64,000 nt of DNA from Methanobrevibacter thaueri (lineage in GTDB: Archaea; Methanobacteriota; Methanobacteria; Methanobacteriales; Methanobacteriaceae). The notes under the pieces are model-generated. The model was not told the origin of the DNA, made no database searches, and worked only from the letters and a program-made list of their open reading frames with translations. Shown here one piece after another: positions 46,161 to 55,095 of this stretch. Both the position numbers and the translations under genes were made by a program. Every line of letters starts with the position of its first letter. Positions within the stretch are counted from its first letter, which is position 1. The DNA lies in contig NZ_SUTJ01000001.1 of assembly GCF_015062915.1 (NCBI RefSeq), forward strand, positions 6,045-70,044, read 5' to 3'.

Positions 46161-46547
46161 TCCTCCAAAACGTTCCTCAGGAGTCACGAATCTTGAAAAA
46201 CCTGTTTCTTGAATGTTGACTCTTGGATCCAAATTTGTAGGTTCCTGCAAAAGAATAATCTTATGATTGAAATTATTAGGGAAATTTTTTCCTTTCCCTT
46301 CAACCAACCCTCTGAACCTCACCTTATAATCACCAGTTCCACCAATGTCCATGTAAACCTCTTCAGAAGTGATGACCCCCTCAAAGAAATCCTCAATGTC
46401 CATTGATTCAAAAGCTGGAGCAACATAACTGATGCCCATCAATCCATTCTTGTTTTCACGAATCTTGATTCTCCTTTGATCAAGTTCAATGCTTTGTCCG
46501 TTGCCCTTTGTTATTTTGATTATATCGCTAAACTCATCGCCAAACAT
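46155..46547 (-). CDS. Unknown protein, probable paralogue of its upstream neighbour
   Basis: 130 residues, beta-rich by appearance. MDIGGTGDYKVRFRGLVEGKG...FNHKIILLQEPTNLDP resembles ISQTGYRPVYYRGLSPM...FNITLFAQKAIVEPED of the next gene upstream, so the two may be paralogues after an old duplication. No catalytic motif. GGGGTATC ribosome binding site and 8-nt gap to the neighbour imply one operon. Function unknown. Confidence 0.55.
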   Translation of the reverse strand: MFGDEFSDIIKITKGNGQSIELDQRRIKIRENKNGLMGISYVAPAFESMDIEDFFEGVITSEEVYMDIGGTGDYKVRFRGLVEGKGKNFPNNFNHKIILLQEPTNLDPRVNIQETGFSRFVTPEERFGGL

Positions 46548-46555
46548 GATACCCC

Positions 46556-46966
46556 TTAATCGATATGGCAGAACTCACAGCATGCACAGGCAGGTGCGAA
46601 GTATGAGTCTTCAGGTTCAACAATTGCCTTTTGGGCAAATAGTGTGATGTTGAATTTCGGCATGTACTCCTTGCTTACCTCCTTGGTCATTGGAGACAAT
46701 CCGCGATAGTACACCGGCCTGTAGCCTGTTTGTGAAATGTTAAAGTAGAATTTTTCACCGGTTGTGAATCTGTTGAAATATTCCTCTAATTTTAATGCCT
46801 GTTTTGGAGAGATTGAAAAGGTGAATCCCATTGTATCGTCACTTCTCTGCCTGATTCCGGCGTTTGTAATGTCAACAGCAAGTATGTCATCGTTTCCTCT
46901 TACGAAAACCACACAGTTTTCTAAATCCACATCGTTTTCTAAAGCAATGTCTTTCAATTCAGTCAT
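46556..46966 (-). CDS. Unknown protein with C-terminal Cys cluster
   Basis: 136 residues. The body is beta-rich (NCVVFVRGNDDILAVDITNAGIRQR, MGFTFSISPKQALKLEEYFNRF). It ends in CACCEFCHID: four Cys and a His in eight residues, a likely metal site absent from the paralogue-like protein downstream. AGGAGGT ribosome binding site. No family recognised. Confidence 0.55.
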   Translation of the reverse strand: MTELKDIALENDVDLENCVVFVRGNDDILAVDITNAGIRQRSDDTMGFTFSISPKQALKLEEYFNRFTTGEKFYFNISQTGYRPVYYRGLSPMTKEVSKEYMPKFNITLFAQKAIVEPEDSYFAPACACCEFCHID

Positions 46967-47121
46967 ATTTTTGACCTCCTAAAAAAGTTAGTTATACCTA
47001 AAATAATTTAATTGACGATGTAATTAATAAAGTTATCTAAAAAGAGTTCTGTTAAAGTAAACGTTAATGAAAAAAAGAGTTTTGAAAGAAGATTATTAAA
47101 ATAATCTTCAGAGTTACCAAC

Positions 47122-47310
47122 TTATACTAATCTTTGTCTAGTAGTTGGTTTTTTGTTTTGCCAGCTGTATCTCCTGAGTTTTTTGGATTTACCAAATCCA
47201 CAAGAAGCACAGACTTTTTTACGTATGTGATAAGTGTTTCTACCACATCTTCTGCATCTGATATGGGTCTTTTTATTCTTTTTACCCATTGATGGAGTTC
47301 CCTTTGACAT
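47122..47310 (-). CDS. rpl37e: 50S ribosomal protein L37e
   Basis: 62 residues, very basic. Starts [22 protein letters not shown] and continues [17 protein letters not shown], with the CxxC pair zinc ribbon of L37e. Length is standard. It follows the Lsm gene on the same strand, the common archaeal lsm-rpl37e operon. AGGAGGTG ribosome binding site. Confidence 0.96.
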   Translation of the reverse strand: MSKGTPSMGKKNKKTHIRCRRCGRNTYHIRKKVCASCGFGKSKKLRRYSWQNKKPTTRQRLV

Positions 47311-47367
47311 TGATACACCTCCTTAAGCTATCGTAAAAATGTAATCTCGAAAAGTATTGAATAATAC

Positions 47368-47899
<532 letters not shown>

Positions 47900-48391
47900 A
47901 TGACTTTCAACCGCACCAAATATATCGACCTAATAATGTATATTTTATCCCAATGCTCCTATAAGCCGAATTTCGGAAAGACAGTGCTGTGCAGCATAAT
48001 GTATTTCATTGATTTCGGATATTATGAACTTTACGGTGAGCTTTTAACCGATGAAACCTACATAAAGTCAAGGCGAGGAATAAAGCCCAAGCATTTCTTT
48101 GAGATAACACAGGAGCTTATTTCAAATAATCAGCTGTTTTTAAGAAAGGAAAATTACTACTCAAGAAAGATCCACAGGTACTTCCCGACAATAATCCCAA
48201 CACCCCATTTCAGCCAGCAGGAGATGGAAATCATCAACAGAACCATAGACAAGCTAAGCAACAGCAATGCAAGCACAATAACCCGGTATGCAAGACACGA
48301 CTCACCAATCATTGTTGCAGATATTGGAGATGACATCGATTTCAGGTATGTGTTTTCAAGGGACAGAAAATATTCCCTGATAAATAAATAA
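47900..48391 (+). CDS. Panacea (DUF4065/SocA-like) domain protein
   Basis: 163 residues. KTVLCSIMYFIDFGYYELYGELLTDETYIKSRRGIKPKHF follows the Panacea/SocA-like (DUF4065) pattern of a helix, a YxxDF-type step and a Y...RGPxP-like loop. In bacteria this domain serves as an antitoxin that neutralises many unrelated toxins, and it occurs on phage and plasmids. Here no obvious toxin neighbour is present (next gene is a PUA protein). The C-terminal half (RYARHDSPIIVADIGDDIDF) is helical/loop. The promoter carries the shared CAAATGCTCTC element. Confidence 0.62.
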   Translation: MTFNRTKYIDLIMYILSQCSYKPNFGKTVLCSIMYFIDFGYYELYGELLTDETYIKSRRGIKPKHFFEITQELISNNQLFLRKENYYSRKIHRYFPTIIPTPHFSQQEMEIINRTIDKLSNSNASTITRYARHDSPIIVADIGDDIDFRYVFSRDRKYSLINK

Positions 48392-48445
48392 CCTTATTAA
48401 TTGCGAAAACATAATACTATTCATTAAAATACAATTGGGATAGAC

Positions 48446-48928
48446 ATGGCTATAAAAGTTAAAAAAAGAAATTTCCTAAAAAAGAAGAAAATTAAAGAGA
48501 TAAAATCAGAATTAGGCGAATATGGAAATTTACTTCAAGGAAAGAAGAATGTTGAGATACTTGAAGCGGAACCTAATTCATTCATACTGGTAGACGGCGA
48601 ACCTTACATCATAATAATCGACGACAAACCGTTCCCAACACTAAAAGCGGCACTTGCCAATGAGATTGATGCAAAAACAGTGACCGTGGACATGGGAGCG
48701 ATTCGTTTTGTAAGCAACGGTGCAGACATCATGAGTCCTGGAATCGTTGATGCTTCTGAAGGCGTTGAAGCCGGAGACATCGTACTGATAATTGATGAAA
48801 CCCATGGAAAACCATTGGCAATCGGTGTCAGTTTAATCACCGGTGAGGAAATGGTTGCAAACGATTCAGGAAAAGCGGTTGAAACCAAACACTATGTCGG
48901 AGACGACATCTGGAACTTCGAGATATAA
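48446..48928 (+). CDS. PUA domain RNA-binding protein (MCT-1/Tma20-like)
   Basis: 160 residues. A basic N-terminus (KVKKRNFLKKKKIKEIKSELGEYG) precedes a PUA domain of about 75 residues (TVTVDMGAIRFVSNGADIMSPGIVDASEGVEAGDIVLIIDETHGKPLAIGVSL). It matches the archaeal MCT-1/Tma20-like group, which binds RNA and in eukaryotes acts in translation reinitiation and recycling. It lies 9 nt from arfB, probably the same transcript. Confidence 0.88.
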   Translation: MAIKVKKRNFLKKKKIKEIKSELGEYGNLLQGKKNVEILEAEPNSFILVDGEPYIIIIDDKPFPTLKAALANEIDAKTVTVDMGAIRFVSNGADIMSPGIVDASEGVEAGDIVLIIDETHGKPLAIGVSLITGEEMVANDSGKAVETKHYVGDDIWNFEI

Positions 48929-48937
48929 GGTGATTTC

Positions 48938-49630
48938 ATGGCTGAATTGAGATACAGAGCAGGCAAAATCAGAGACCCTGGCGTTCACAAGGTTGGAATC
49001 ATTGCACTTGGGTCACACCTTGAAAACCATGGCCCAGCACTTCCTATTGACACAGACGCCAAAATAGGAGCGCATATCGCATTCCAATCATCCCTTGAGA
49101 CAGGAGCCAAGTTTTTAGGAATAATCTTTCCCGCCTACGAATTGGACACAATCGATCATGGAGTTCACGTTTCCCTTGACGTGTTAAAAGAAAACGTCAT
49201 CAACACATTAAACCAGGCAAAGGAATTCCTCGATATTGAAAAAGTTGTCATTGTAAATGCACATGGCGGAAACATACCTCTGATGGCTGAATTATGGGAC
49301 ATTGAGGACAAGACAGACCTTGCAATAACATTCAACAACAAGGTGATATCCTCCGAAGGACCTCACGGCGGAAGCGGCGAGCTTTCAATGGCTAAGGTAT
49401 TGGGCATTGTAAATGAGGAAGAGCTTGAAAATCAGGCAAATGTCAATGAATACGAGGAAGTGGGCTTGCATGGATTCAAGCAGGCGCGCAAAGACGACCC
49501 TAACATTGAAGAGGGTGCAAGGGACGTTGAAGAAAACGGAGTCTACATCGATGAGGAATACGGTCACAGACTGTTTAATCTCGCCATAAACTCAGTAATA
49601 TTTGACGTTGAAAAATTATTGGATTTTTAA
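48938..49630 (+). CDS. arfB: FAPy deformylase ArfB (F420/riboflavin pathway)
   Basis: 230 residues of the creatininase family: IIALGSHLENHGPALPIDTDAKIG (metal Glu, Asp), DHGVHVSLDVLKEN, NAHGGNIPL and SEGPHGGSGELSM. Close agreement with the archaeal enzyme 2-amino-5-formylamino-6-ribosylaminopyrimidinone 5'-phosphate deformylase (MJ0116 type), which follows GTP cyclohydrolase III in making riboflavin and F420 precursors. Perfect ribosome binding site (AAGGTGAT). Confidence 0.9.
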   Translation: MAELRYRAGKIRDPGVHKVGIIALGSHLENHGPALPIDTDAKIGAHIAFQSSLETGAKFLGIIFPAYELDTIDHGVHVSLDVLKENVINTLNQAKEFLDIEKVVIVNAHGGNIPLMAELWDIEDKTDLAITFNNKVISSEGPHGGSGELSMAKVLGIVNEEELENQANVNEYEEVGLHGFKQARKDDPNIEEGARDVEENGVYIDEEYGHRLFNLAINSVIFDVEKLLDF

Positions 49631-49648
49631 AAAAAAGAAAAAAAGTAG

Positions 49649-50098
49649 TTATTTATCTGTGGTAGTTTCAATATCGGAACTACCTCCAGAAGAACCACCA
49701 GAACCACTTCCAGATGAACTGCCACCAGAACTTCCACCAGAAGAACCTGAATCACCACTAGATGAACCAGAATCACTACTAGATGAACCGGAACCTCCAC
49801 TTGAGGAACCTGAACCACCAGATGATGAGTCATCTGTTGTTGTCTCTACATTTGAAGAATCATGTTTTGATGAATCATCACTGTAGGAATTGTCACTGTA
49901 ATCCTGATAACTATAGCTGCTCTGACCGATTGAATCGTCTTCAGTGATAGCAGACAGGTTATCTAGAACTCCTCCAGACTCACTTTCATTAGGTAAAATT
50001 GATATTGGTCCAGTCATAGATGCAAAGACACTTGCAAGACAGAATGCAAGAACAGCAACTATAAAAACAACCAAAACTGTAGCTGATCTACTTGCCAA
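49649..50098 (-). CDS. Exported Ser/Gly-rich low-complexity protein
   Basis: 149 residues from a TTG at 50098, chosen because AAAGGTG lies 6 nt before it (the upstream GTG at 50107 is within that site). Residues about 8-30 are a signal/anchor (ATVLVVFIVAVLAFCLASVFA). Then comes an Asp/Ser/Tyr-rich segment and about 55 residues of SSSGGSGSS-type repeats, ending in TTTDK. It is probably a surface-exposed linker-like protein. No catalytic domain. Ser/Thr residues could be glycosylated. Confidence 0.65.
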   Translation of the reverse strand: MASRSATVLVVFIVAVLAFCLASVFASMTGPISILPNESESGGVLDNLSAITEDDSIGQSSYSYQDYSDNSYSDDSSKHDSSNVETTTDDSSSGGSGSSSGGSGSSSSDSGSSSGDSGSSGGSSGGSSSGSGSGGSSGGSSDIETTTDK

Positions 50099-50133
50099 AT
50101 TTAACACCTTTGTAAAAATTAATTAAATTTAAT

Positions 50134-50766
50134 ATGTTTGATGAGATATATAAATATATTGATAACATGAAAACTATTAAAAAACCCGTGCAAGTTGAGA
50201 TAAACGTCAAGAAATCACAGTTCATATGCTCACTGTTTCCAACCAAAAGCAAGAAGGAGTCAAAGGAAATCATCCAACGCTTGAACCAGCAGTACAGCGA
50301 TGCCACTCACAACTGCACAGCATACATTGCAGGTGACGGGGAAGGATTTGACGATGACGGGGAACCTGGCGGAACCGCCGGAAAACCTATGATTAACGTT
50401 TTGAGAAAAAACGAACTTCACAATGTGACTGCTGTGGTTACCAGATACTTCGGAGGAATCAAGCTTGGCGCAGGAGGGCTTGTAAGGGCATACTCAAAAT
50501 CAGTTATGGAGGCCATCGGAGAGGCTGAAATCGTTGAGATTGAAGAGTATGATGTTTTTGAACTTGTTTTTGAATACTCAGACATTAAAACAGTTGACGG
50601 TGAAGTGAGAAACAACAATCTGGAATCCATAGATAAGGAATATTCAGATAAAGTGAGTTATCAGGTCGTGTCAAGGGACAATCGTGACATTGAAATGATA
50701 TTTGAAAAATACTCTGGAAAAATAAGTGTCAACTTTAAAAATAAGCAATTTTTAGAAAAAATATAA
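50134..50766 (+). CDS. YigZ/IMPACT family protein
   Basis: 210 residues. The IMPACT domain motif is complete: KSQFICSLFPTKSKKESKEIIQ, SDATHNCTAYIAGD, DDDGEPGGTAGKPMINVL and VVTRYFGGIKLGAGGLVRAYS. A C-terminal ferredoxin-like domain follows, as in bacterial YigZ. The family is linked to translation regulation (IMPACT/YIH1 in eukaryotes), while the archaeal role is unknown. No ribosome binding site before the ATG at 50134, so it may be leaderless or start at the ATG at 50167. Confidence 0.9.
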   Translation: MFDEIYKYIDNMKTIKKPVQVEINVKKSQFICSLFPTKSKKESKEIIQRLNQQYSDATHNCTAYIAGDGEGFDDDGEPGGTAGKPMINVLRKNELHNVTAVVTRYFGGIKLGAGGLVRAYSKSVMEAIGEAEIVEIEEYDVFELVFEYSDIKTVDGEVRNNNLESIDKEYSDKVSYQVVSRDNRDIEMIFEKYSGKISVNFKNKQFLEKI

Positions 50767-50776
50767 AAAGAAGAAC

Positions 50777-50887
50777 TTATTGTTCTTCAAAATTAGCTGC
50801 AGGTACGCCACAAACTGGGCATACGTAATCTTCTGGTAATTCGTCTTCTTCTAAGACAAATCCACATACCTTACAAACATAAGCCAT
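50777..50887 (-). CDS. Rubredoxin-like minimal protein, 36 residues
   Basis: 36 residues: CKVCG near the start and CPVCG at position 23, separated by 14 residues (FVLEEDELPEDYV). Two CxxCG loops bind one iron. It lacks the roughly 15-residue insert of standard rubredoxins and resembles the rubredoxin-like domain of rubrerythrin. It is the last of three tandem genes on the minus strand (51244 to 50777). Probable electron carrier in oxygen detoxification. Confidence 0.85.
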   Translation of the reverse strand: MAYVCKVCGFVLEEDELPEDYVCPVCGVPAANFEEQ

Positions 50888-50898
50888 TTAAAACAATC

Positions 50899-51018
50899 CT
50901 ATTCTACTTTTTCGAACATGTCAGCGGTTGCGCCACACATTGGACATTTGTAGTCTTCTGGGAGTTCATCGAATTCTTCGGTTACGTATCCGCATAATTT
51001 ACATTTGAATTTTGCCAT
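50899..51018 (-). CDS. Rubredoxin-like minimal protein, 39 residues
   Basis: 39 residues beginning MAKFKCKLCGYV and continuing ELPEDYKCPMCGATADMFE. Both CxxCG knuckles are intact and again closely spaced, so it is a minimal domain like its downstream neighbour. GGAGATTG-type ribosome binding site upstream. Eleven bases separate it from the 36-residue gene, consistent with one transcript. Confidence 0.85.
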   Translation of the reverse strand: MAKFKCKLCGYVTEEFDELPEDYKCPMCGATADMFEKVE

Positions 51019-51082
51019 ATTTAACAATCTCCTAAAAATTTTTAAGATATAATACTATTTTATATGTTAGTAATATATAAAA

Positions 51083-51244
51083 CTAATCTATTTTTTCAAA
51101 CATTCCCTTTGCCATTCTGCATTTTGGACATTTGAATGAAGCAGGCAGGTCCTCGAATTTGGTTCCGGCAGGAATGTTTAAACCTTCCTCAATATCATCT
51201 TCATCAAAAACATATCCGCAAATCTTACATTTATATTGAGCCAT
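51083..51244 (-). CDS. Rubredoxin
   Basis: 53 residues, the normal rubredoxin length: YKCKICGYV, then the long loop NIPAGTKFEDLPASFKCPKC. The second knuckle is CPKCRMAKG, with Arg in place of the usual Gly after the second Cys, which may shift the redox potential. Good ribosome binding site (AAGGAGAAT). First gene of the three. Confidence 0.88.
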   Translation of the reverse strand: MAQYKCKICGYVFDEDDIEEGLNIPAGTKFEDLPASFKCPKCRMAKGMFEKID

Positions 51245-51255
51245 TATAATTCTCC

Positions 51256-52095
51256 TTAAAATCTGTTTGGAACCTTCAAGTGGTCAGGAAGCGGCTTGAT
51301 ACGTGCCGGTGTTCCTATTGCCAGATAGAATGGCGGAACTGAGTGTATAACGATAGCTCCGGCAGCCACAATTGATCCTTCACCTACTTCAACATTTGAC
51401 AGGAATGTGGTGTTTCCTCCAATTGAAGCTCCACGCCTTACCTTTGGTCCTTGAAGTTCATAGTTAATTCTAACAGGATACTTATCATTGGTAAAACAAG
51501 CACAAGGTCCGATAAATACATTGTCCTCAATGACTGAATTGGTTGGTATGTAAACGTTTGACTGGATGCTGACATCATTTCCAATGATTACATCACCTTC
51601 AATGACAGTATTGGTACCGATTAATACATCATCACCTATGTTGGTGTTTTCACGAATAACCACGTTGTGTCCTGTTCTGAAATTGTCCCCAATCACAACG
51701 TCATTGTAGATGATTGAGTTTGAACGGATTGTGTAGTTATTTCCTATTACCGGCGGTTTTGAATTTGGCTTGTATTCCACACCGAATTGGATGTTTTGAT
51801 CAGCAGGGAACTGAAGTTCAGGTTTTCTGTAATCCGGCTGGACAGATTCCCTTTCAGTTTGATGCTGTACATAGATGACCTCATCATCATAGTCAGAATA
51901 CCTGTTTTCCTCTTGATAGACTGTTCTTTGAACCTGGTTTGGTCTAGGCAATCTGCTGTACATGATGTCATCTATAGACCTGGAACTGGCATTGGGTTCT
52001 TGACGAGAATAATTCTGATTTTCCCTTGGAGGAACATATGATTTTTCTCGACTTCTCGGTTGCCTATCATCAAGAGTTTGTGAAAACTTAACCAT
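51256..52095 (-). CDS. Hexapeptide-repeat acyltransferase with disordered N-terminus
   Basis: 279 residues. About 100 N-terminal residues are polar and disordered ([22 protein letters not shown]). From about 115 on, a left-handed beta-helix of isoleucine-rich hexapeptides appears ([40 protein letters not shown]). It ends with [25 protein letters not shown] as in WbpD/WlaK-type sugar N-acetyltransferases. The acceptor is unknown; surface glycan synthesis is likely. 11 nt upstream of the rubredoxin gene on the same strand. Confidence 0.82.
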   Translation of the reverse strand: MVKFSQTLDDRQPRSREKSYVPPRENQNYSRQEPNASSRSIDDIMYSRLPRPNQVQRTVYQEENRYSDYDDEVIYVQHQTERESVQPDYRKPELQFPADQNIQFGVEYKPNSKPPVIGNNYTIRSNSIIYNDVVIGDNFRTGHNVVIRENTNIGDDVLIGTNTVIEGDVIIGNDVSIQSNVYIPTNSVIEDNVFIGPCACFTNDKYPVRINYELQGPKVRRGASIGGNTTFLSNVEVGEGSIVAAGAIVIHSVPPFYLAIGTPARIKPLPDHLKVPNRF

Positions 52096-52248
52096 ATTAT
52101 CAAACCTTCAGTTAATTAAATTTAATTAGTTAATGTGTTTATTTATGTAGTTAATTAGTATATATATTAGATGGTTTGAAAATGTATCTTTGTAAAAAAT
52201 AGTATAAATTATGCCTTCAAAAAGAAAAAAATAATATTTAATAATAAA

Positions 52249-52884
52249 TTAAATATTCTCTTTTAAGATATAACCCAAGTAAACTCCAAAATAAGCAGCT
52301 ACAGGAATCAGTAAAATAAACAATATTATTTTAAAAACACCGCTTAAGTCCATATTAGGAACATAATTTGGAGTTGTTGGCTGATAAGAACTTCCATATG
52401 GAGAGGAACTGCTCATTGAAGAAAATGCTGAACTGAGAGCTGACAAGATTCCCATCAAAAATGTGAATATCAACCCTATTCCACACAATACGACCGCATA
52501 AATGCTGCCAGAGTATAATGCAAAGTTTGGCATTACATAAGATTTGTCCACACATCCCTTATATCCGACAAATATCCCTCCGAAGAATACTGCAAACACA
52601 ACGGTCAACATAAGATAAGTTAACAAATCCAAAGATCCGTTTGACATGAATGAAGACCAAAACAAAGCGCCAACAAATAGGAATATTCCAAATATTACAA
52701 AAGCAAATACCATGACTGGAAAACTTGTTTTTTCAACCAGATTATCAAAAAATCCTTTTTCATCTTTTGTTGCCCTTATTATCCTAGGAGAATTATCCAA
52801 TAAGTTATATCCACATTCTGTACAAAATTCCCCTTCATCTGTAATCTCATTTCCACAATTTGGACAATGCTTAACTATAACCAT
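52249..52884 (-). CDS. Zinc-ribbon membrane protein
   Basis: 211 residues. The N-terminus KHCPNCGNEITDEGEFCTECGYNL is a zinc ribbon of the kind heading many archaeal membrane proteins. Four membrane segments follow (PVMVFAFVIFGIFLFVGALF, LLTYLMLTVVFAVFFGGIFV, YSGSIYAVVLCGIGLIFTFLM and IILFILLIPVAAYFGVYLGY), with a Ser-rich loop before the last. GGTGAT ribosome binding site. Function unknown. Confidence 0.75.
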   Translation of the reverse strand: MVIVKHCPNCGNEITDEGEFCTECGYNLLDNSPRIIRATKDEKGFFDNLVEKTSFPVMVFAFVIFGIFLFVGALFWSSFMSNGSLDLLTYLMLTVVFAVFFGGIFVGYKGCVDKSYVMPNFALYSGSIYAVVLCGIGLIFTFLMGILSALSSAFSSMSSSSPYGSSYQPTTPNYVPNMDLSGVFKIILFILLIPVAAYFGVYLGYILKENI

Positions 52885-52956
52885 TTAATCACCATGTAGT
52901 TAATTTGTTGTTAAATTATTAAAAATATTGTGTTAAAAAAAAGAAAAAATAAAAAC

Positions 52957-53904
52957 CTAAATAATCACTAAAGCAACCAATATCAAGACCAAAGCCATGA
53001 TAATGATGTTGTTCCACCATGAGTCGCCGTTTTGAGGCACATCAATGCTGGTGACATTATCATCTGAAGTCACATTGCCTTCAGTGGAATTGCCTACTAT
53101 CGGATTGAATAGGTTATTTAAGCTTGAATATGAGATAGGAACTAATGCATCCAGAATATCCATGCATCCTGCTGACGCGCATCCGTAGAATGTTTCTGTT
53201 TTAAACATCCATGCTAAATGGAAGTTTGAAAAGTCATCACTTTCGTTCCAGGTGTAGTTTGCACTCACATTACCATAATTGTTAAGATAATATATTATCA
53301 GGAATTTAAGATATGCTGTCTCGTTTTCTGTTAGATTATAATCACCAAATGTTGAGGTTATTGAATCGAATATTTTAACATATGTTTCATAACCCTCAAG
53401 ACTTTCATTTAGAGTGTAGTTTGATGGATCATTTAGATATTTCTGATATTCATTCAGGAAAGCATCGGATTCTGTCCAGTTTTCATCTGTGAGATTACCG
53501 TATTTTTCTAGATAAACCAGAATTTTGGATTCAAGATAATCATAGTCGGATAAGTAGATATCTGATTCATTGAAATCATCATCCCAATCGTCATCGTCTA
53601 AATCATCGTCATCATCAGAATCATCATCAGAATCATCATCAGAATCATCATCCCAATCTTCATCAGAATCATCATCAGAATCATCATCCCAATCTTCATC
53701 AGAATCATCATCCCAATCTTCATCAGAATCGTCATCAGAGTCATAATCAGAATCATCGTCTAAATCTTCATCCAAATCAAAGTCATCATTTTGATTATCG
53801 GTTATTGTTGAATCACCTGCATCTGTTGCAGAAACTGATCCAACCGCAATTATTAGAAGTAACAGAATTATTGAAATTTTAAAAATGCTTTTAAAATATT
53901 TCAA
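52957..53904 (-). CDS. Exported acidic repeat surface protein
   Basis: 315 residues from a TTG at 53904, selected because GGAGGTGA lies 7 nt before it; the ATG at 53931 is upstream of that site. Signal segment ISIILLLLIIAVGSVSA, then about 80 residues of Asp-rich DDDSDEDWDDDS repeats, a globular domain of about 150 residues with NxT/S sites and GCASAGCMD, and a C-terminal membrane anchor (IIIMALVLILVALVII). It resembles the adhesin-like and surface proteins abundant in Methanobrevibacter. The acidic repeats may bind cations. Confidence 0.72.
   Translation of the reverse strand: MKYFKSIFKISIILLLLIIAVGSVSATDAGDSTITDNQNDDFDLDEDLDDDSDYDSDDDSDEDWDDDSDEDWDDDSDDDSDEDWDDDSDDDSDDDSDDDDDLDDDDWDDDFNESDIYLSDYDYLESKILVYLEKYGNLTDENWTESDAFLNEYQKYLNDPSNYTLNESLEGYETYVKIFDSITSTFGDYNLTENETAYLKFLIIYYLNNYGNVSANYTWNESDDFSNFHLAWMFKTETFYGCASAGCMDILDALVPISYSSLNNLFNPIVGNSTEGNVTSDDNVTSIDVPQNGDSWWNNIIIMALVLILVALVII
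53580..53790. repeat. Tandem TCATC-rich repeats coding Asp/Ser
   Basis: Low-complexity tract of tcatcatcagaa/tcatcatcccaa units inside the acidic surface protein gene. It encodes D-D-S-D and D-E-D-W-D-D blocks on the minus strand. Such in-frame units vary in number by slippage, so length is likely to differ between strains. Confidence 0.85.
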
Positions 53905-53998
53905 GTATAATTCACCTCCATTAATTAACATTATGATTTTATCATATATAAATTACATCAATGGGTTAATTTATAGGAGGTTAAAAAAAGAATGGGAT

Positions 53999-54859
53999 TT
54001 AAATCCCATTTACAAAGGATTTAATCCAGTTAAACAATCCGTCAAGTGAAAATCCGCCTGTTGAATTGGTGTCATTTAAAAAACCACTTACTTTATCTTT
54101 ATAGTAGTTAACATCACCTTGAACGTTTTGCACTTGCTCGATACTGCCCGCCAAGTTTTCAATATCACTGTTGGTTATGTTAATGTTGTTGTTTTGAACA
54201 TAGTTGTTAATGATATTCACAATTGTGTTGTGGTCTGTGACATTTTCTCTTGAAACTTGTTCCTTAACGTCATTCACCAGTTGTGATAAGCTGTTAGGGT
54301 CGACACCGGAGTTTTCCACAATTTGTGATTCAGTGTAGATCTCATTGTTTGCAGCTTCCTTGACAGTGTCTGGAATTTCAACATCGGTCGCTTGCTCATA
54401 AGCGTTCATTATTCCTGCAAGAGCGGATTCACCAGTTGCAGTCACTGGACTTGTCACATAGACATGGCCGCTTGTAATTCCTGCAGATTTCAATGCTGAA
54501 ATGTACATGTCCCCTGTTATTGTTGTTATCTTGGACTTGTCAACGCTAACCTGAAGATTGTCATTGTCATTCAAATCCAGGAGCGCTGATGAGTATATTT
54601 GATTTGAGGAATATGATTTTCCAGTAATACCGCTTGATATTTGATTAACCTGATCAGCAGTGATTACTTTTGAGTTTACATCACCTAAATTTACATTTGC
54701 TTGACTTGTGAAGAATGAATCAACAATTGATTTATAATTGCTGTTTGCATTTGTACTTTCACCATATGTTATTACAAGATTGGAATCGGTTGCAAATCCT
54801 GTTGGAATCAACATGCCAACGAGGACTAATGCTAATATTGCGATAGTAATTTTTCTCAT
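53999..54859 (-). CDS. DUF1002 domain exported protein
   Basis: 286 residues from the ATG at 54859 (GAGGTG 6 nt upstream; the GTG at 54868 is part of that site). Signal peptide ITIAILALVLVGMLIPTGFA, then LVITYGESTNANSNYKS and GESALAGIMNAYEQAT typical of DUF1002, a family of exported proteins found in Firmicutes and methanogens. A polar C-terminal region ends in GLFNWIKSFVNGI. Function unknown. It lies behind the acidic surface protein gene in the opposite transcription order, on the same strand. Confidence 0.8.
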   Translation of the reverse strand: MRKITIAILALVLVGMLIPTGFATDSNLVITYGESTNANSNYKSIVDSFFTSQANVNLGDVNSKVITADQVNQISSGITGKSYSSNQIYSSALLDLNDNDNLQVSVDKSKITTITGDMYISALKSAGITSGHVYVTSPVTATGESALAGIMNAYEQATDVEIPDTVKEAANNEIYTESQIVENSGVDPNSLSQLVNDVKEQVSRENVTDHNTIVNIINNYVQNNNINITNSDIENLAGSIEQVQNVQGDVNYYKDKVSGFLNDTNSTGGFSLDGLFNWIKSFVNGI

Positions 54860-54959
54860 TATTTTCACCTCACTGAATTCCTATCTTAAATTAGTCGAGG
54901 TAGTATATAAATGTTTCAGTTTTTTGGACAGTGATTAAATAATGTAAAGTTTGAAAAAA

Positions 54960-54980
54960 CATTGTAAAAAATATACAATG
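54960..54980. promoter_or_regulatory. Inverted repeat CATTGTA-N7-TACAATG
   Basis: A perfect 7-bp dyad with a 7-nt centre in the divergent region between the DUF1002 and DUF169 genes. A smaller dyad, AATCG-TT-CGATT, lies at 55009-55020. Either may be an operator; no T-run follows, so they are poor terminators. Confidence 0.4.
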
Positions 54981-55095
54981 ATATAACACCATATTCTAAA
55001 AATTGTTCAATCGTTCGATTTTTTGAAGTGAAAAACTAACCAATTGATAAAAATTAATACTTTAAATGTTAAACAATAACATAGAGGTAGTTAGT

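Noticed and set aside
53580-53790. Regular repeats resembling a CRISPR array
   Set aside because: The units are short, contiguous and in frame, coding Asp/Ser; no spacers and no cas genes.
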